This document shows, in pieces, positions 22,901 to 32,750 of a DNA stretch of 64,000 nucleotides. The notes beneath the pieces are model-generated. The model searched no databases. It had not been told where the DNA came from and saw only the letters and a list, made by a program, of their open reading frames with translations. How positions within the stretch are numbered: the stretch's first letter is position 1; each line of letters starts with the position of its first letter. The position numbers were made by a program, and so were the translations under genes. Source of the stretch: Acridotheres tristis. Lineage: Eukaryota > Chordata > Aves > Passeriformes > Sturnidae. The stretch lies in assembly GCA_037013685.1 (NCBI GenBank), contig CM072899.1, positions 11,822,479-11,886,478 of the forward strand, written 5' to 3'.

Positions 22901-25900
22901 GGGCGACCTGCAAGGGTGCAGGGGAGCAGTGGACACCACAGCCCATCCACACTCCACCCCTGTGCCCCCAGAGCTGTGGCAGCAGCCTACCTGTGTGCCC
23001 TCAGGGCCCAGGCGCCCCAGGGCAGACACGGTGTTGGAGAGGAGGGTACGGACAGCGTCGGCACCAGAGGAGCTGTTGCGGGTGCCGTGTACTAGGAAGA
23101 CCACGTCACCAAGGGCATCCCTGCAGACTGCAAGCCAGGAAGGGATGAAGCCACCATCAGAGTGGAGACAAGCCCAGCCCGCCCCTGCAGTGACCCCACA
23201 GTACCTGTGCGCTCACTGACGGACACCTCGGCACCCGGTGTGCTCCCCAGGAGTGGGCGGAGGGTGAAGGTGTAGCGCTGGCCCAGGCGCAGCCCAGAGA
23301 CCTGCTGGGAGCTGGCAGTGCTGGGCAGCGTCTGCCCCCTCTCCCCGCCAGCTGCCACCCAGGGGACAGTCAGAGGGATCAGCAAGCCCCTGCGGGGATG
23401 CTGCCCACCGTCCTGGGGCCACCCACTCATCTCACCTGCGGGAGGACTCCAGGAGAGGACATAGCCAGAGGCACCAGGGACTGGGGTCCAGGTGAGAGTC
23501 ACCGAATCTCTCTGCACCTCCACTACCCGCAGGCTGGTGATGTGGCTTGGGGGAGCTACCAAGGGGGAGGAAAGGGTGTCCCAGCTTCATGGGGGAGCCC
23601 CCAACCCGCTCCCTCCCCTATCCAATGCTGGGACAGTCCAGTCCCTGGGTGCCCCTATGGGCCCAAGCCAAGTGCCAGGGGGCACATGCTGCCTTGGCCC
23701 CAGGCAGTCCCTTACTGGTGATGGCAGTGATGGTGGCTGGCTCACTCTCTCGGCTGCCAGCCAGGCTGGTGATGCTGATCTGGTAGCGCCGGCCCGGTTC
23801 CAGTCCCGACAGAACATAAGAGCTGGAGGTGGCTGGGAGCTGCTGGCTATGCTGGGACCCCCCTGGCAGGGGCAGAGAGGGGTGAGGGTGGGGGCTGGCA
23901 GGGATGCAAGGGTGCCAGCCAGCTATGCTCACCTTCAGCCAGGCGCCAGAATAGACGGTACCCGGTGCTGCCAGGCACTGGCAGCCAGGTCAGGCGCAGG
24001 CGGTGCTCCGAGGCCTCGGTCACCTGGAAGCCGCTGATAGAGCGTAGGGGCGCTGCCTCCGCTGTGGAGCAGAGGGGCAGGCATTAGGGACAAGAGTGCC
24101 CAGTGCCACCCTGGGGTGATGCCCTCTGCCCCAACACTCACGGGTGGTGACGACAACAGAGACAGGGTTGCCTTCCCGGTTGCCAATGAGCGCTGTCACC
24201 TTCACAGTGTAGGAGACGCCTCCCTCCAGGTTGGGGATGTCAAAGGAGTTGATGTGGCCAGGAACTCGCTGGCTATTCTCCGAACCCCCTGCCAACGACT
24301 GTGGCATCAGGCCTCCCACCCTGCTGCCCTCACAGCCCGCCCCCATCCCCGTCCCACAGTACCGTCCCTGCGGCTCCACACCACACGGTAGGCAGTGGCT
24401 CCTGGCACACCGACCCAAGTGACACGGGCAACGTTGCTCCTGGATGCCTGCACCTCCAGCTGGGTCACCTTCCCCACCTGCTCTGGCACTGTGACACCAA
24501 GAGGGCCACTGTCACCCAGGTTCACAGCAAATGGCACCAGACAGCACTGTCAGGCAGGGGTTACTTCACCTATCCGTCCCGTGGCAGTGACAGGGCTGCC
24601 CTCACGGCCATCCACAATGGCTGAGACACTGACGGTGTAGACAATGTTGGCCTGCAGCCCCTCGATGGTGAAGGAGGTGGGATCAGCAGGGAGGAAGCGG
24701 GATTTCTTCAGACCTAAAAGATGTCTGGGATAGGAAGGGCTCCAGCACTGCTGCCACAGCATCCCATGGTCCATACACTCACCATCAGTGCCTTGCCATG
24801 TCAGCAGGTAGCCCCCGGCACCTGGTAGCCCTCGCCAGGTGACCCGCAGCTGACTGGGACCAGCCTCCATCACCCGCAGCTCCGAAATGCTGCCCACCTC
24901 TGGATACTCTGCACCACCCCATAGCACGACAGTGTCACCTTGGGGAGTCCAAAGGGACCCCAGAGCCAAGCTGCCACCCTAAGGAGTTGCCAGGGGATAG
25001 AGCACAGATGTGGGAACATAAAGTACCAGAACTCCTGGCACCAAACCCTGATGTGGACTTACTGAGGCGGATGGTGAGCGTGGCAGCATTGCCCTCCTGA
25101 CTGCCTGCTAGTGCCGAAACACGCACCAGGTAGGCAATGCCCTCCCGGAGGTCACCAAGCTCCAGCCCCGTCTGGCTGCCTGGGATGCGTCTCGTCCTCT
25201 CCGTGCCATCTGCCAGGAGCAGGGCAGTGTGGTCACTCAGTGTCAGCTGGTCAGGATCCCCCAGGTGCCACCCGTGCTCCTGCCCACAGACTCACCCTGG
25301 TTGTTGCGCACCACCACTTTGTATTCAGTGGCACCGGGGACACCCGTCCAGCTCAGCCGTACCCGCCTGCCTGATTCCTCAACGAGCCGCAGGTCTGACA
25401 CAGCACTCAGGGGTGCCTCCATGCCTGTGAGGGGAAATGTGAGGCACAACTGGAGTGGCACAGCCTAGACAACACGACCCCCATACTCATCCTGGGCTGT
25501 GACCAGACAGCTGGGGGGGTCTCATGGCCAAGGCAGTCCTCAGGCTGAGCAATGCCCAGTGGGACATTCCTCCATGCCAAAGGCTTGGAATGGTGGGAGA
25601 CAACTCAGGGAACCCACAGCAGCACTCACCTGTCTGAAAGGTGGTGACAGGAGTGGCCACCTCCCCACCATCGTAGAGTGTGTAGAGGGTGATGCGGTAC
25701 TCAGTGCCTGGCTTCAGCCCCGTCAGCTGGTAAGTATTGGTGTTGCTGGGGAGAGACACCGTTCTGGGGGGCTCTGGTCCTGCAGGAAGGGAAGGATCAC
25801 AGCCAGCTGCTGGCATGGAGGGCCCAACAGGGGCAACAGGCACCCCGAGCCCACCTGTGGCTCTTTTCCACTCCAGACGGTAGCCACGAGCATCACGGGC

Positions 25901-28900
25901 ACTGGTCCAGAGCACCTGGATGGATGTGGGGCCCAGGATGTTGGTCTGCAGTGTCTGATCTGTACCTGCCTCTGCAAGAGGGACCCCATAGTCCAGAGTA
26001 CCTTGTACCACTCTGCTGCCAGCCACCTAGCCCATGTCTCTGGTCCCTGCACATGGCAGGGTAGGGGCTATGAGGGCTGGTCCTTGCCTCCTTCCATGCA
26101 CAGCAGCAGGATGGCATCACCTGTACCCAACACCTACCTGTCCTCTGCCGCACAGTGGCTGTGGGCCCCTCCAGCTGCCTGAAGAGTGGGGCCACTGTCA
26201 CCACATATTCAGTGTTGGGCTGCAGCCCCACCAAAGCATGTGACATCTGCCCAGCATCCAGGTCCACCCTGTGCCTGTCCTGCCCTGTGGGAGCCAGTGC
26301 AGCAGTTCCTTGGGGAGTTCAGGCAGCAGGTGCCACCAGCTCCCTCCTGTCCTTCCTCACGGGGCCACCAGCAGAAGGGACACAAGCCCTGGGAGAGGCA
26401 CCTACCTGTGCGGGTTGCCCAGGAGAGCCGGTAGCCAGTAGCACCACTGACAGACTGCCAGGCCAGCAGCATACTCTGTGCTGACACGTTGTGGACTGTC
26501 AGGTGCTGCACACCCACCAGGTGTCCTGTGGAAGTGAGGTGACAGTCCCTCTCCCACATAAGAATGGGGCAGGGGACAGCAGGAAGCACCTCCACCTGCA
26601 AATCACCATCTCCAGGAAGGTCCCTTGCCCTTGCTCACGGATGCTAACCACACTGAGGTCGCTGAGTGCAGCCCGCACTCAGGTGGCTCCTTCAAAGCAT
26701 CAAACTCATGCAAAATGGAGCTCAAATGTCTTCCTCTTAATGCCTTAAATACTTTCTGTGGGTTAAGACTGCCTGGGGCAGCTGAAGGAATTGGTTTGCC
26801 AAAATCTGATGCTTGCAAAGGTGTTGCCCTGGAGCCTCACCCCCACTCCTACCCCGAGATGCTTTCCAACAGCTTCTGCCCCGGTGGAAACCACGTTTTG
26901 CTCCCACAGAGCACTGTACTCAAACCTGCATTTTTTCAGTCAACATTTTTTACGTCATGGGAGGAAACACTCCCAGAAGGCTGCAAAGGAAATCGGGAGC
27001 TCACAGTGCTGCATCCTGCTCTGGAAGCAACTTTTGGGGCTCAGAACATCACCTTGTAGCCATGCTCACCTGCATCCCCACACCACCCCCCACAGGCAGC
27101 AATGGGCCAGGCAGCCCCATCCCAATGGGGCACAATGACAGGAAGGGAGTATCCTTGTGCTGGGAACCCAATCCTAACCCCAGCAGAGCCCAGGGCTGGG
27201 CACAGCACTTACGTGTCCGGGCGGTGAGAGTGGCAGGGACAGCGGGCTGCTGTGCATAGCGGGGCCGGAGCATCACCACGTACTCAGTGTCGGGCTGCAG
27301 GTTGCTGAGCGTGGCCGATTGTGCGCTGGCCGTCAGGCTCTTCTCCTCCCTTTGAGGTGCTCCTGGAGGGGTGTGGGGGGCACAGGGACATGGCACACAC
27401 CAGGCCCAGCAGGGAAGGGGTGTCTGTGAGCCTGCACCCTGCCCTGAGGATGCCAGTCAGTGCCAGGGGTGGGGAGCACCGGGAAGAGGCTGGGATATGG
27501 GCCAGGGGCACCCCTTGGAGCACCTGAGGCCAGGGTGGGGCTGCCAGGTGTGTGGCTCCAGCCCGATCCCTGGCTGGGACGGGGGTCTGCTGCCTGCACC
27601 CCATGTGCAGCAGCCATAGGGGCACACGCCAGGCCCCCAGCCATTGTGCAAGCCCAAGCACACACCCTGAGCCGTGCACATGAAGCCCTCCGGGTGCAGG
27701 AATACACAGGCTGCCTCCACGCCTCCGCACACACACGCGCCCCACACCCAGTGCACGCGTGCCGGCTGCCGTGGAGAAGGTGGGTGGATACACACCCACA
27801 GCACTCTGGGCACGTATCTCTGCATTAACCCTCATCCATGCATCCCTCTGCCTGGGGGCTGCACAAAGGCAGCACCGGCCCTCACAGGGACCATCTCCTC
27901 ACCTTGCACAGCATAGCTGAGGCTGTAGCCCTGGGGTGGCTCAGGGCCAGGCCGCCAGGCCAGCCTCAGAAATGTTGGTCCAGTCTCCACCACGCGAAAA
28001 TCCAGAATGGAGCCAGCACGGCTTTCTGGAGGCACACAGAAGCAGGGATGAGTGCCCAGCCCCATGTGCCGTGGGCACCCAATGCTGCACTCACCCCTGT
28101 CCCTACGGACATGGACACTCACGGGTTCGTGCTCGGCCAGACACTGACTCGCCGATGCTGTTGGCATACTGGGCAGTGACAGTGACCAGGTACTCTGTCC
28201 CAACACGCAGTCCCCGTAGCACAGTGCTTGTCTCCCGTGGTCCCACGCTCACCTGGACAAGAACAATGTCACCCCCTCATCTTCCCCAGGTCACACATGG
28301 AGGCACCAGGAACCCCCAGGAACTCTAAGAAGTCATGTAGGGGCACTCACCTCCTGCCTCTCTGCCATGATGGGCTGCCCTAGCCCTGTCAGTGGCACGT
28401 ACTGCACCCGGTAGCCAGTGATGGGACCACTGGCTGCTCTCCAGCGGATCCGCAGATGGTCGAGGCCCTCCTCTGGGATCTCCAGGTTGGAGGGGCCAGT
28501 GTGGCTTGGCCCATCTGTGGGGTAGCACAGGGGCTGATGGCTCCATGGTGCATGAAGCAGAGGGAAGATCTTGCTGGGGCAGCACAGATGTGTGCCCAAT
28601 GGGATGGGATAGCCAGGAGGTCATTTTGGGGGCAGGACAGATGCTAAGGGTGCACGGTCTGTCACCCAGCACTATCAGCACCTGTGCCCCTCAGGGAGGA
28701 GGATAGGGGGCCATACCCAGCAGGCGCAGGGTGCCCCCAACACTCGTGCACACCCTGCGTGTCATCAGTGGCACCAGCGTGTCCAGCAGCTTGAAATCAC
28801 CAACGTAGAAGAAGAAGGCCTCAGTAGGTGTTGAGGCCACACGGATCAGCTCCTTGTGGTCAGCATTCTTAATACCTGCGACAGAGGGAGATGATGGGTG

Positions 28901-29771
28901 AGGGAGGAACCTGAACCAAGCAGAAGACTCTTTCACATGGTGGAGAAGTCTCACTCACCCACGGCAAAGACCTTAATGCCCTGGCTCTTCAGCTTTGCTG
29001 CTGGCCCCTCAGCATCATCCTGGGACTTGCCATCCGTGATGAGAATGCAGATCTGCGGGGCCAGGAAAGAACTGTGGGATCCAGCATGAGGCCCATGGAC
29101 CTGACATTTCTCCCCACATTGCCAGGGCCATGTACATTGCCATGCTCTGTACATACCTGCGGGACCCCAGCCCGGCGCTGTGTGGGGCCGAAGAAGTTGT
29201 CAGCAATGTAGCGGAAGCCAGCGCCTGTCCGTGTGTTGCCACTCTTGTAGCTCAGCTGCTGGATGGCCCTCCGGACACTTGCACCATCTGTGTGCTCGGA
29301 GAATGGGAACTCCACTCTGGGGATGCAGGGGGACGCTGTCACTTCCCAGCCCTGCCACCCTGCACCCCACATGCTCCCTCCCTTGGGCTCACCGTGGATC
29401 ATCACTGTACTGTGCCACGGCAAAGCGCACCGCCTTCTCACCCACCACCTGCACAAAGGGCGCCACCAGCTCGTCCATGAAGGTGCGGACAGCACGGAAG
29501 TTGTTCCTTCCGATGCTGGATGAGCCATCCACCAGGAAGGCGATGTCAGCCTGCAGCACATCCTCGCACACTGCTGCGGAGCAGTGACAGCACTCAGGGC
29601 ACAGACTGGCACTGTGGCACATTGGTGCTGAAGCCCTCTTATTGTCCCACCCACCGTGTGCACCTCTCTGCACAATGCTCAGCACCCACCTTGGCTCCTC
29701 TTCTGTGCCACGACAGCTGGAGGGCCCAGGAGTGCTGGGAGCACAGCCAGGAGCAGGAGTTGGCTGCTCAT
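1621..29771 (-). CDS. COL7A1: Collagen type VII alpha-1 chain, complete gene, 118 coding exons
   Basis: Encodes the secreted chain that forms homotrimers and then anchoring fibrils tying epithelial basement membrane to dermis. Reading exon by exon gives, in order, a signal peptide, VWA1, nine FN3 repeats, VWA2, a long Gly-X-Y helix with a non-collagenous hinge, NC2, and a Kunitz domain with a short tail. I count 28 exons for the N-terminal NC1 region, 84 for helix plus hinge, and 6 for NC2-Kunitz-tail. The total of 118 matches the human exon number. All helix exons are multiples of 3 and join in phase 0. Summed length is 9,018 nt including stop, about 3,005 aa against 2,944 in human; NC1 is about 1,247 residues (human about 1,253). 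The start is the ATG at 29771-29769, followed by a hydrophobic leader. The stop is TAG at 1623-1621. No premature stop was found. One exon (4097-4210) has an ambiguous frame, described separately. Individual exon ends are hand-read and could be off by a few bases. Confidence 0.97.
2217..2530 (+). mobile_element. Retroviral-type LTR-like block inside a COL7A1 intron
   Basis: About 310 bp unlike the surrounding GC-rich intron. On the plus strand it carries a CCAAT box (2413-2417), TATAAAA (2444-2450) and AATAAA (2467-2472) in the compact order expected for U3-R-U5 of a long terminal repeat. It begins TGTGGG and ends CCCTACA, an imperfect terminal inverted repeat. No flanking target-site duplication could be confirmed and no retroviral coding sequence lies nearby, so it would be a solo LTR. 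It is antisense to COL7A1 and lies between the Kunitz exon and the acidic NC2 exon. Boundaries are approximate and the family is unassigned. Confidence 0.5.
2997..4337 (-). other. COL7A1: COL7A1 NC2 region before the Kunitz domain
   Basis: Four exons: 4289-4337, 4097-4210, 3643-3681 and 2997-3113. The first encodes [16 protein letters not shown], almost identical to human and containing the cysteine that pairs with the in-helix cysteine of an antiparallel partner. The second starts ACGGHF (human ACQGQF); downstream of that its reading frame is debatable (see findings). The last is strongly acidic ([19 protein letters not shown]), as in human. In the family NC2 directs antiparallel dimer formation and is trimmed by BMP-1-type proteinases. 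The phase-consistent reading uses the acceptor at 3113; an alternative acceptor five bases downstream (exon start 3108) exists. Confidence 0.88.
10557..10603. repeat. Degenerate GAAAT-rich stretch in a COL7A1 intron
   Basis: A locally AT- and purine-rich run built from GAAAT and GTGAAAT variants, between the helix exons at 10404-10436 and 10693-10737. It appears to be simple sequence only. Confidence 0.8.
11637..11681. repeat. Short direct duplication in a COL7A1 intron
   Basis: GGGGTCAGTGCCAGGCAGGG occurs twice with a four-base spacer beside the helix exon at 11698-11760. It is small and outside the splice signals. Confidence 0.85.
13046..13379 (-). other. COL7A1: COL7A1 hinge interrupting the triple helix
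   Basis: Two exons (13344-13379 and 13046-13177) encode about 30 residues without Gly-[14 protein letters not shown], then [18 protein letters not shown] and LPGFERLRG, after which triplets resume with QKGSRGDPG. This is the large central interruption known in type VII collagen. In human it is protease-sensitive and flexible, with the corresponding motif NVDRLLETAGIK. Position (about residue 1971 onward) and flanking triplets agree with human. Confidence 0.93.
17280..17321. repeat. Short AGGAACAGGAGCAGG tandem in a COL7A1 intron
   Basis: Two copies of a purine-rich 15-bp unit plus flanking AGG-rich sequence, between the helix exons at 17199-17243 and 17344-17379. Confidence 0.8.
20953..21024. 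repeat. (ATGGC)n pentanucleotide microsatellite, about 14 perfect copies
   Basis: Seventy-two bases of uninterrupted ATGGC units in a COL7A1 intron, between the helix exons at 20862-20897 and 21196-21267. The array is perfect, so it is probably young and length-variable. Open frames through it (Met-Ala-Trp-His-Gly periodicity) are artefacts. Confidence 0.97.
22193..23127 (-). other. COL7A1: COL7A1 VWA2 domain and Cys-rich link to the helix, residues about 1047-1247
   Basis: Exons 22991-23127, 22781-22907, 22559-22702 and 22330-22487 encode a second VWA domain that begins [17 protein letters not shown] and ends CTIISTR. The segment [11 protein letters not shown] matches the human counterpart well. 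The canonical DxSxS metal site is replaced by HGTRNSS, so metal-dependent ligand binding is unlikely; the human domain is similarly degenerate. A separate 36-bp exon (22193-22228) encodes [12 protein letters not shown], a two-cysteine link just before the helix, equivalent to the human PCPVYCPKG segment and probably involved in interchain disulfides. Confidence 0.93.
23205..28514 (-). other. COL7A1: COL7A1 nine fibronectin type III repeats, residues about 226-1046
   Basis: Eighteen exons pair into nine FN3 repeats: 28351-28514/28123-28252, 27903-28025/27213-27362, 26406-26525/26138-26284, 25855-25971/25630-25779, 25296-25424/25063-25209, 24783-24908/24570-24713, 24363-24488/24142-24288, 23933-24061/23716-23862 and 23436-23555/23205-23351. 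Each first exon carries a Trp-containing strand ([30 protein letters not shown]). Each second exon carries the Leu-x-Pro-x-Thr-x-Tyr-type turn ([27 protein letters not shown]). Nine repeats is the vertebrate COL7A1 number. The intron between repeats 2 and 3 (26526-27212) holds an AT-richer block with no recognised element. Confidence 0.95.
28717..29573 (-). other. COL7A1: COL7A1 VWA1 domain (CMP-like), residues about 28-225
   Basis: Four exons (29393-29573, 29157-29316, 28959-29052, 28717-28875) encode a von Willebrand factor A domain, the first adhesive module of NC1. The metal-ion-dependent adhesion site is complete: DGSSS early in the domain, the threonine in SGNTRTG, and the aspartate in ILITDG. 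The domain closes with a segment ending [10 protein letters not shown]. In the family this region binds other matrix proteins. Phases run 1-2-0-1-1 across the exons. Confidence 0.95.
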
Positions 29772-29780
29772 CGTGGGAGC
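29690..29780 (-). other. COL7A1: COL7A1 first coding exon: signal peptide
   Basis: The 82 coding bases give [16 protein letters not shown] and continue to about residue 27, a short hydrophobic leader ending near the VVAQ segment. The donor is AAG|GTGGGT at 29690/29689. Just upstream of the ATG the minus strand reads a pyrimidine-rich stretch ending TGCAG at 29783-29781, only nine bases from the start codon. That looks like a 3' splice site, so an upstream non-coding exon near 30.4-30.5 kb is likely. This upstream exon is inference; the leader is read directly. Confidence 0.85.
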
Positions 29781-29929
29781 CTGCAGGATAGGATGCTGCC
29801 ACCACGGTCTCACACCAGCCCCAAGCCTTGGGGACAGCAGTCCGGGAGGTTCCCAGCACCAGCCGTGCCAGAACGCCTGGGAGCGTTAGGAAGGCAGGAT
29901 GCCAGAACCATCCCAGGCACCCCACGGCG

Positions 29930-30620
29930 CGGGGAGAGCCCCACTTCGAGCCGGGGCAGGCGGGCAGCAGCTGGCCCGTGAGTAGCCGGTGGGGCTGTCC
30001 GCGGTGCGGGGGATACATGGCTACAGCCCGGCTTCTGCCTCCGCCACCCCTTCCCCTGCCCCGCGCCACAGCATCGGCAGCGGCGCACCCGGGCCGTGCT
30101 GCACCTGGTCCCCTCGCCCGCAGGGGCTCCTCCCGCCCCAGGAAGGTGCTCTAGGACAGCGGGAAGCCGGCGTGGGCAGCCCTGTCTGCCAGCCATGGCG
30201 GCGGAGGGCACCTGGCCCGACACCCCCGCGATGGTTACGCCGGCTCCCAGCCCAAGCACAGCCCGGCCCAGGCGGTGCGAGCCCCGCCACGGGAGGGTGG
30301 GCGAGTGCCCACGGGTGCCCGCACGGATGCTCGGTCCTGCCCCGCAGAGCCCCCAACCCGCGGCGGGACCCCTGCCCCAGCTCCGCGCTCACCCACCGCC
30401 CCCGCGGGGCCGCTCCGTCCCGCACCGCTCCGCGCTGATCCGTGCCGAGCCGTGCCGAGCCGTGCCGGGCGCAGGCGGTGCCGGCGCGCACCGGCCCCCG
30501 GCGCTCCCGCCCCTTTATGGAGGGCGGCCCGGAGCACGGTCCGGGGGGAGCGGAGCGGCGCGGCCCCCGCCCAGCCCGGCCTCCCAAAGGGCTTTTCCCA
30601 GCCTCTCCCCTGAGAGGGAA
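29930..30620 (-). promoter_or_regulatory. COL7A1: COL7A1 promoter region, CpG-rich
   Basis: A dense GC- and CpG-rich block lies 150-850 bp upstream of the first coding exon. On the minus strand a TATA-like CCATAAAG (30520-30513) sits directly beside a GC box, GGGGCGGGAG. Three tandem copies of a ten-base GC unit (about 30440-30467) lie just downstream. A transcription start near 30.48 kb, with a non-coding first exon spliced to the acceptor at 29781-29783, would fit. The promoter role is inferred from position and composition. Confidence 0.55.
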
Positions 30621-30900
30621 GGAAGGAAAGAAAGCCGCTCCTCAGGCTCTGATCTCTCGAGTGCCACCCCGGGCTGCCCCGCGGCTGCACTACGCACAGC
30701 GGCTCCGGGATGGGAATGGAGCAGGAGAGGTCGGGACACCCAGGAACGGTTGCTGCTAGATTTGCCACCGAGACCTCCATGAGGGGCTGAGTGGGGTCCA
30801 GTAAGGCTCAAGACAATTTTCCCTCCAGTATCTGCATCTTCTAGGAGGGTGAGCAGCTCTGGCACCTGCCAGCCAGGAGCTGGCCACCGACTTCCTTCCT

Positions 30901-30958
30901 TCCATCCATCCATCCATCCATCCATCCATCCATCCATCCATCCATCCATCCATCCATC
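30901..30958. repeat. (CATC)n tetranucleotide microsatellite, about 14 copies
   Basis: Perfect TCCA/CATC units just upstream of the COL7A1 CpG-rich promoter block, preceded by a short CTTC run at 30891-30900. Confidence 0.97.
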
Positions 30959-31949
30959 TCAGGGGAATGTGTCTTGAGACCTGAGTCTTGTTCCCAGGCA
31001 GAGCTGAATGGAACTGCCACAGGGACTGACACGAGCCCCCTGCACCATCTGGGTTAAAGCCTGGCTCTGAGCACTAGCCCTGGGAAGGACACTGGTGGTG
31101 AAGGCCTGCTCCCCCTGCCAGCACAGCTCCCACGAGGCTGCGGGACACCCAAGCCTCATCCAGGATCTTTTCTGCACACACAGCTCGGGGGTACCCTAGC
31201 ACCCATGGTTCTAGTACAGGGACTGCACTGGAGTCAGCTGTGGGAACATAATCTTGCCCTGCTCAAAACACTATCCCACAGCAGCCTTGTGGCTGAGACC
31301 TACCCCAGAGCTGGAGAAACTTGCTGGAAAGCCACTGTGGCTGCAGTTGCTGGGAGGAGGCAAAAGGGAGAAGATGCCCAGCAAAGAAGTCAGGGACCTC
31401 ATGTTGCTCTGGTCTCACTTCCTGCCCATCCTGTGACTGGTGGAACAGTCTCCTGAGGCTCCTCCTCAGTCCAGGGTGCACCCTTGACCCTCAGGGTGCT
31501 CCTGACCCCTAGGGCACCTGTCACACCACACTGCTCCTTGGGGCACATCACATAGCACCTCATCCTCCCCACTGGTGCCTGTGCTCCCTGGGGTTGACTC
31601 TGGCTCAAGGAACCTGCCATGCACCCCATGCCACCTATCCTCTGTCCCCATGGTCAGCCCACAGTCCCCTGTCCCCAGCACCTCACATACCTGTGCCCTC
31701 CTGGCCACTGGCCCAGGGGCTCCCCTCCGGCTCCTGGTAGAGCAATGGTCAGGTCCAGGAGCATCTTCTTGTTGGCAGCAAGGGGAGCAACAGTGGGGAT
31801 TTCTGGGGCCCAGGGCCACCTCACAGCTGGGGGCCCAGGACAGGGCCACCGGCCACCAAGCAAAGATGCTCCAGGGTCGGCTGCAGGCAACTTTCCCAGG
31901 CACAAGCTGTTCCCAGGCAGGGGAGGAGCGGCGATGCCCTCGCTCTTCT

Positions 31950-32750
31950 TAAAGGCACAGCAAGCAGTGAATCCCCTCCTCTTCATTAGCCTTCCTCTCC
32001 TTAGACCCCAGCCCTGGCCTCCAAACCTGGTGGGCGTGTTCCGAAGTTTGCCGTGGCCACAGGTTTCCCCCTGCCCGCCCCAGCCCTGTGGGTCCGGCCG
32101 TGAGTCCACCAGCATCCTCAGGTCAGGACCATCCCTAAACCCTCCTCCCGCCAGAGCCCGTTTAATGAAGACAGGGCGGCCTGTCCCAATTAGACAAGGG
32201 GCTTCGTTAAACAGGGAGCGGAGGGGCCTGCCAAGGGCTCTGTGGCTGGCCCCGGGCCCGGAGCTGGTGGAGCAGCCCCACAGCGCGGTGCCGGCGACAG
32301 GGCACGGGCGGCTGGGGGTCACCCGGTGAACGGGGGCAGCGCCGGGGCGAGCATCGCCCAGCGGGCACCGTAGACAGCGGCACCGGGGCAGCGACATTTC
32401 ACAGCCATGCCAGGGGCTCTGCCCACCACCTCGGCTCCCAGCACTGGGGTAGGCACTGCTTTGGGGTGCTCCTCAAACCCCAGTCGCCCATGGAGAGCCC
32501 GGCAGCATCTTGACCATCTTGCCAGCAGCATTCCCCTTACATGTGCACTGGGTGGGTCCCCCAAACCAGAGTGTCTCCACCTCCGCGGTGTTTCCCAGCT
32601 TCCCTCTGCATACCAGGACCAGGGAAGGAATCTGCGGCCCCCGGCGCGGGACGGTCCTGCCTGTGCAGATGGAGAGCACCAGGTGTGAGTGATTCACGGG
32701 CACCCCCGCGCCGCTGCACGCCAGTCCCTCCGGGAACATCCCGAAAGACT
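31950..32750. promoter_or_regulatory. Orphan CpG-rich patch upstream of COL7A1
   Basis: CpG dinucleotides cluster at about 32030-32400 and again at 32620-32740, well separated from the COL7A1 promoter block (about 29.9-30.6 kb). Open frames of about 240 codons overlap on opposite strands (31619-32329 plus, 31654-32397 minus), but neither resembles a known family or shows a convincing start. It could be an enhancer, an upstream COL7A1 promoter or the promoter of an unannotated transcript. Confidence 0.4.

Noticed and set aside
31654..32397. Overlapping open frames of about 240 codons as a new protein-coding gene
   Set aside because: There is no recognisable domain, no convincing start context, an equally long frame on the other strand, and high GC explains the lack of stops. 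Kept only as a regulatory candidate.
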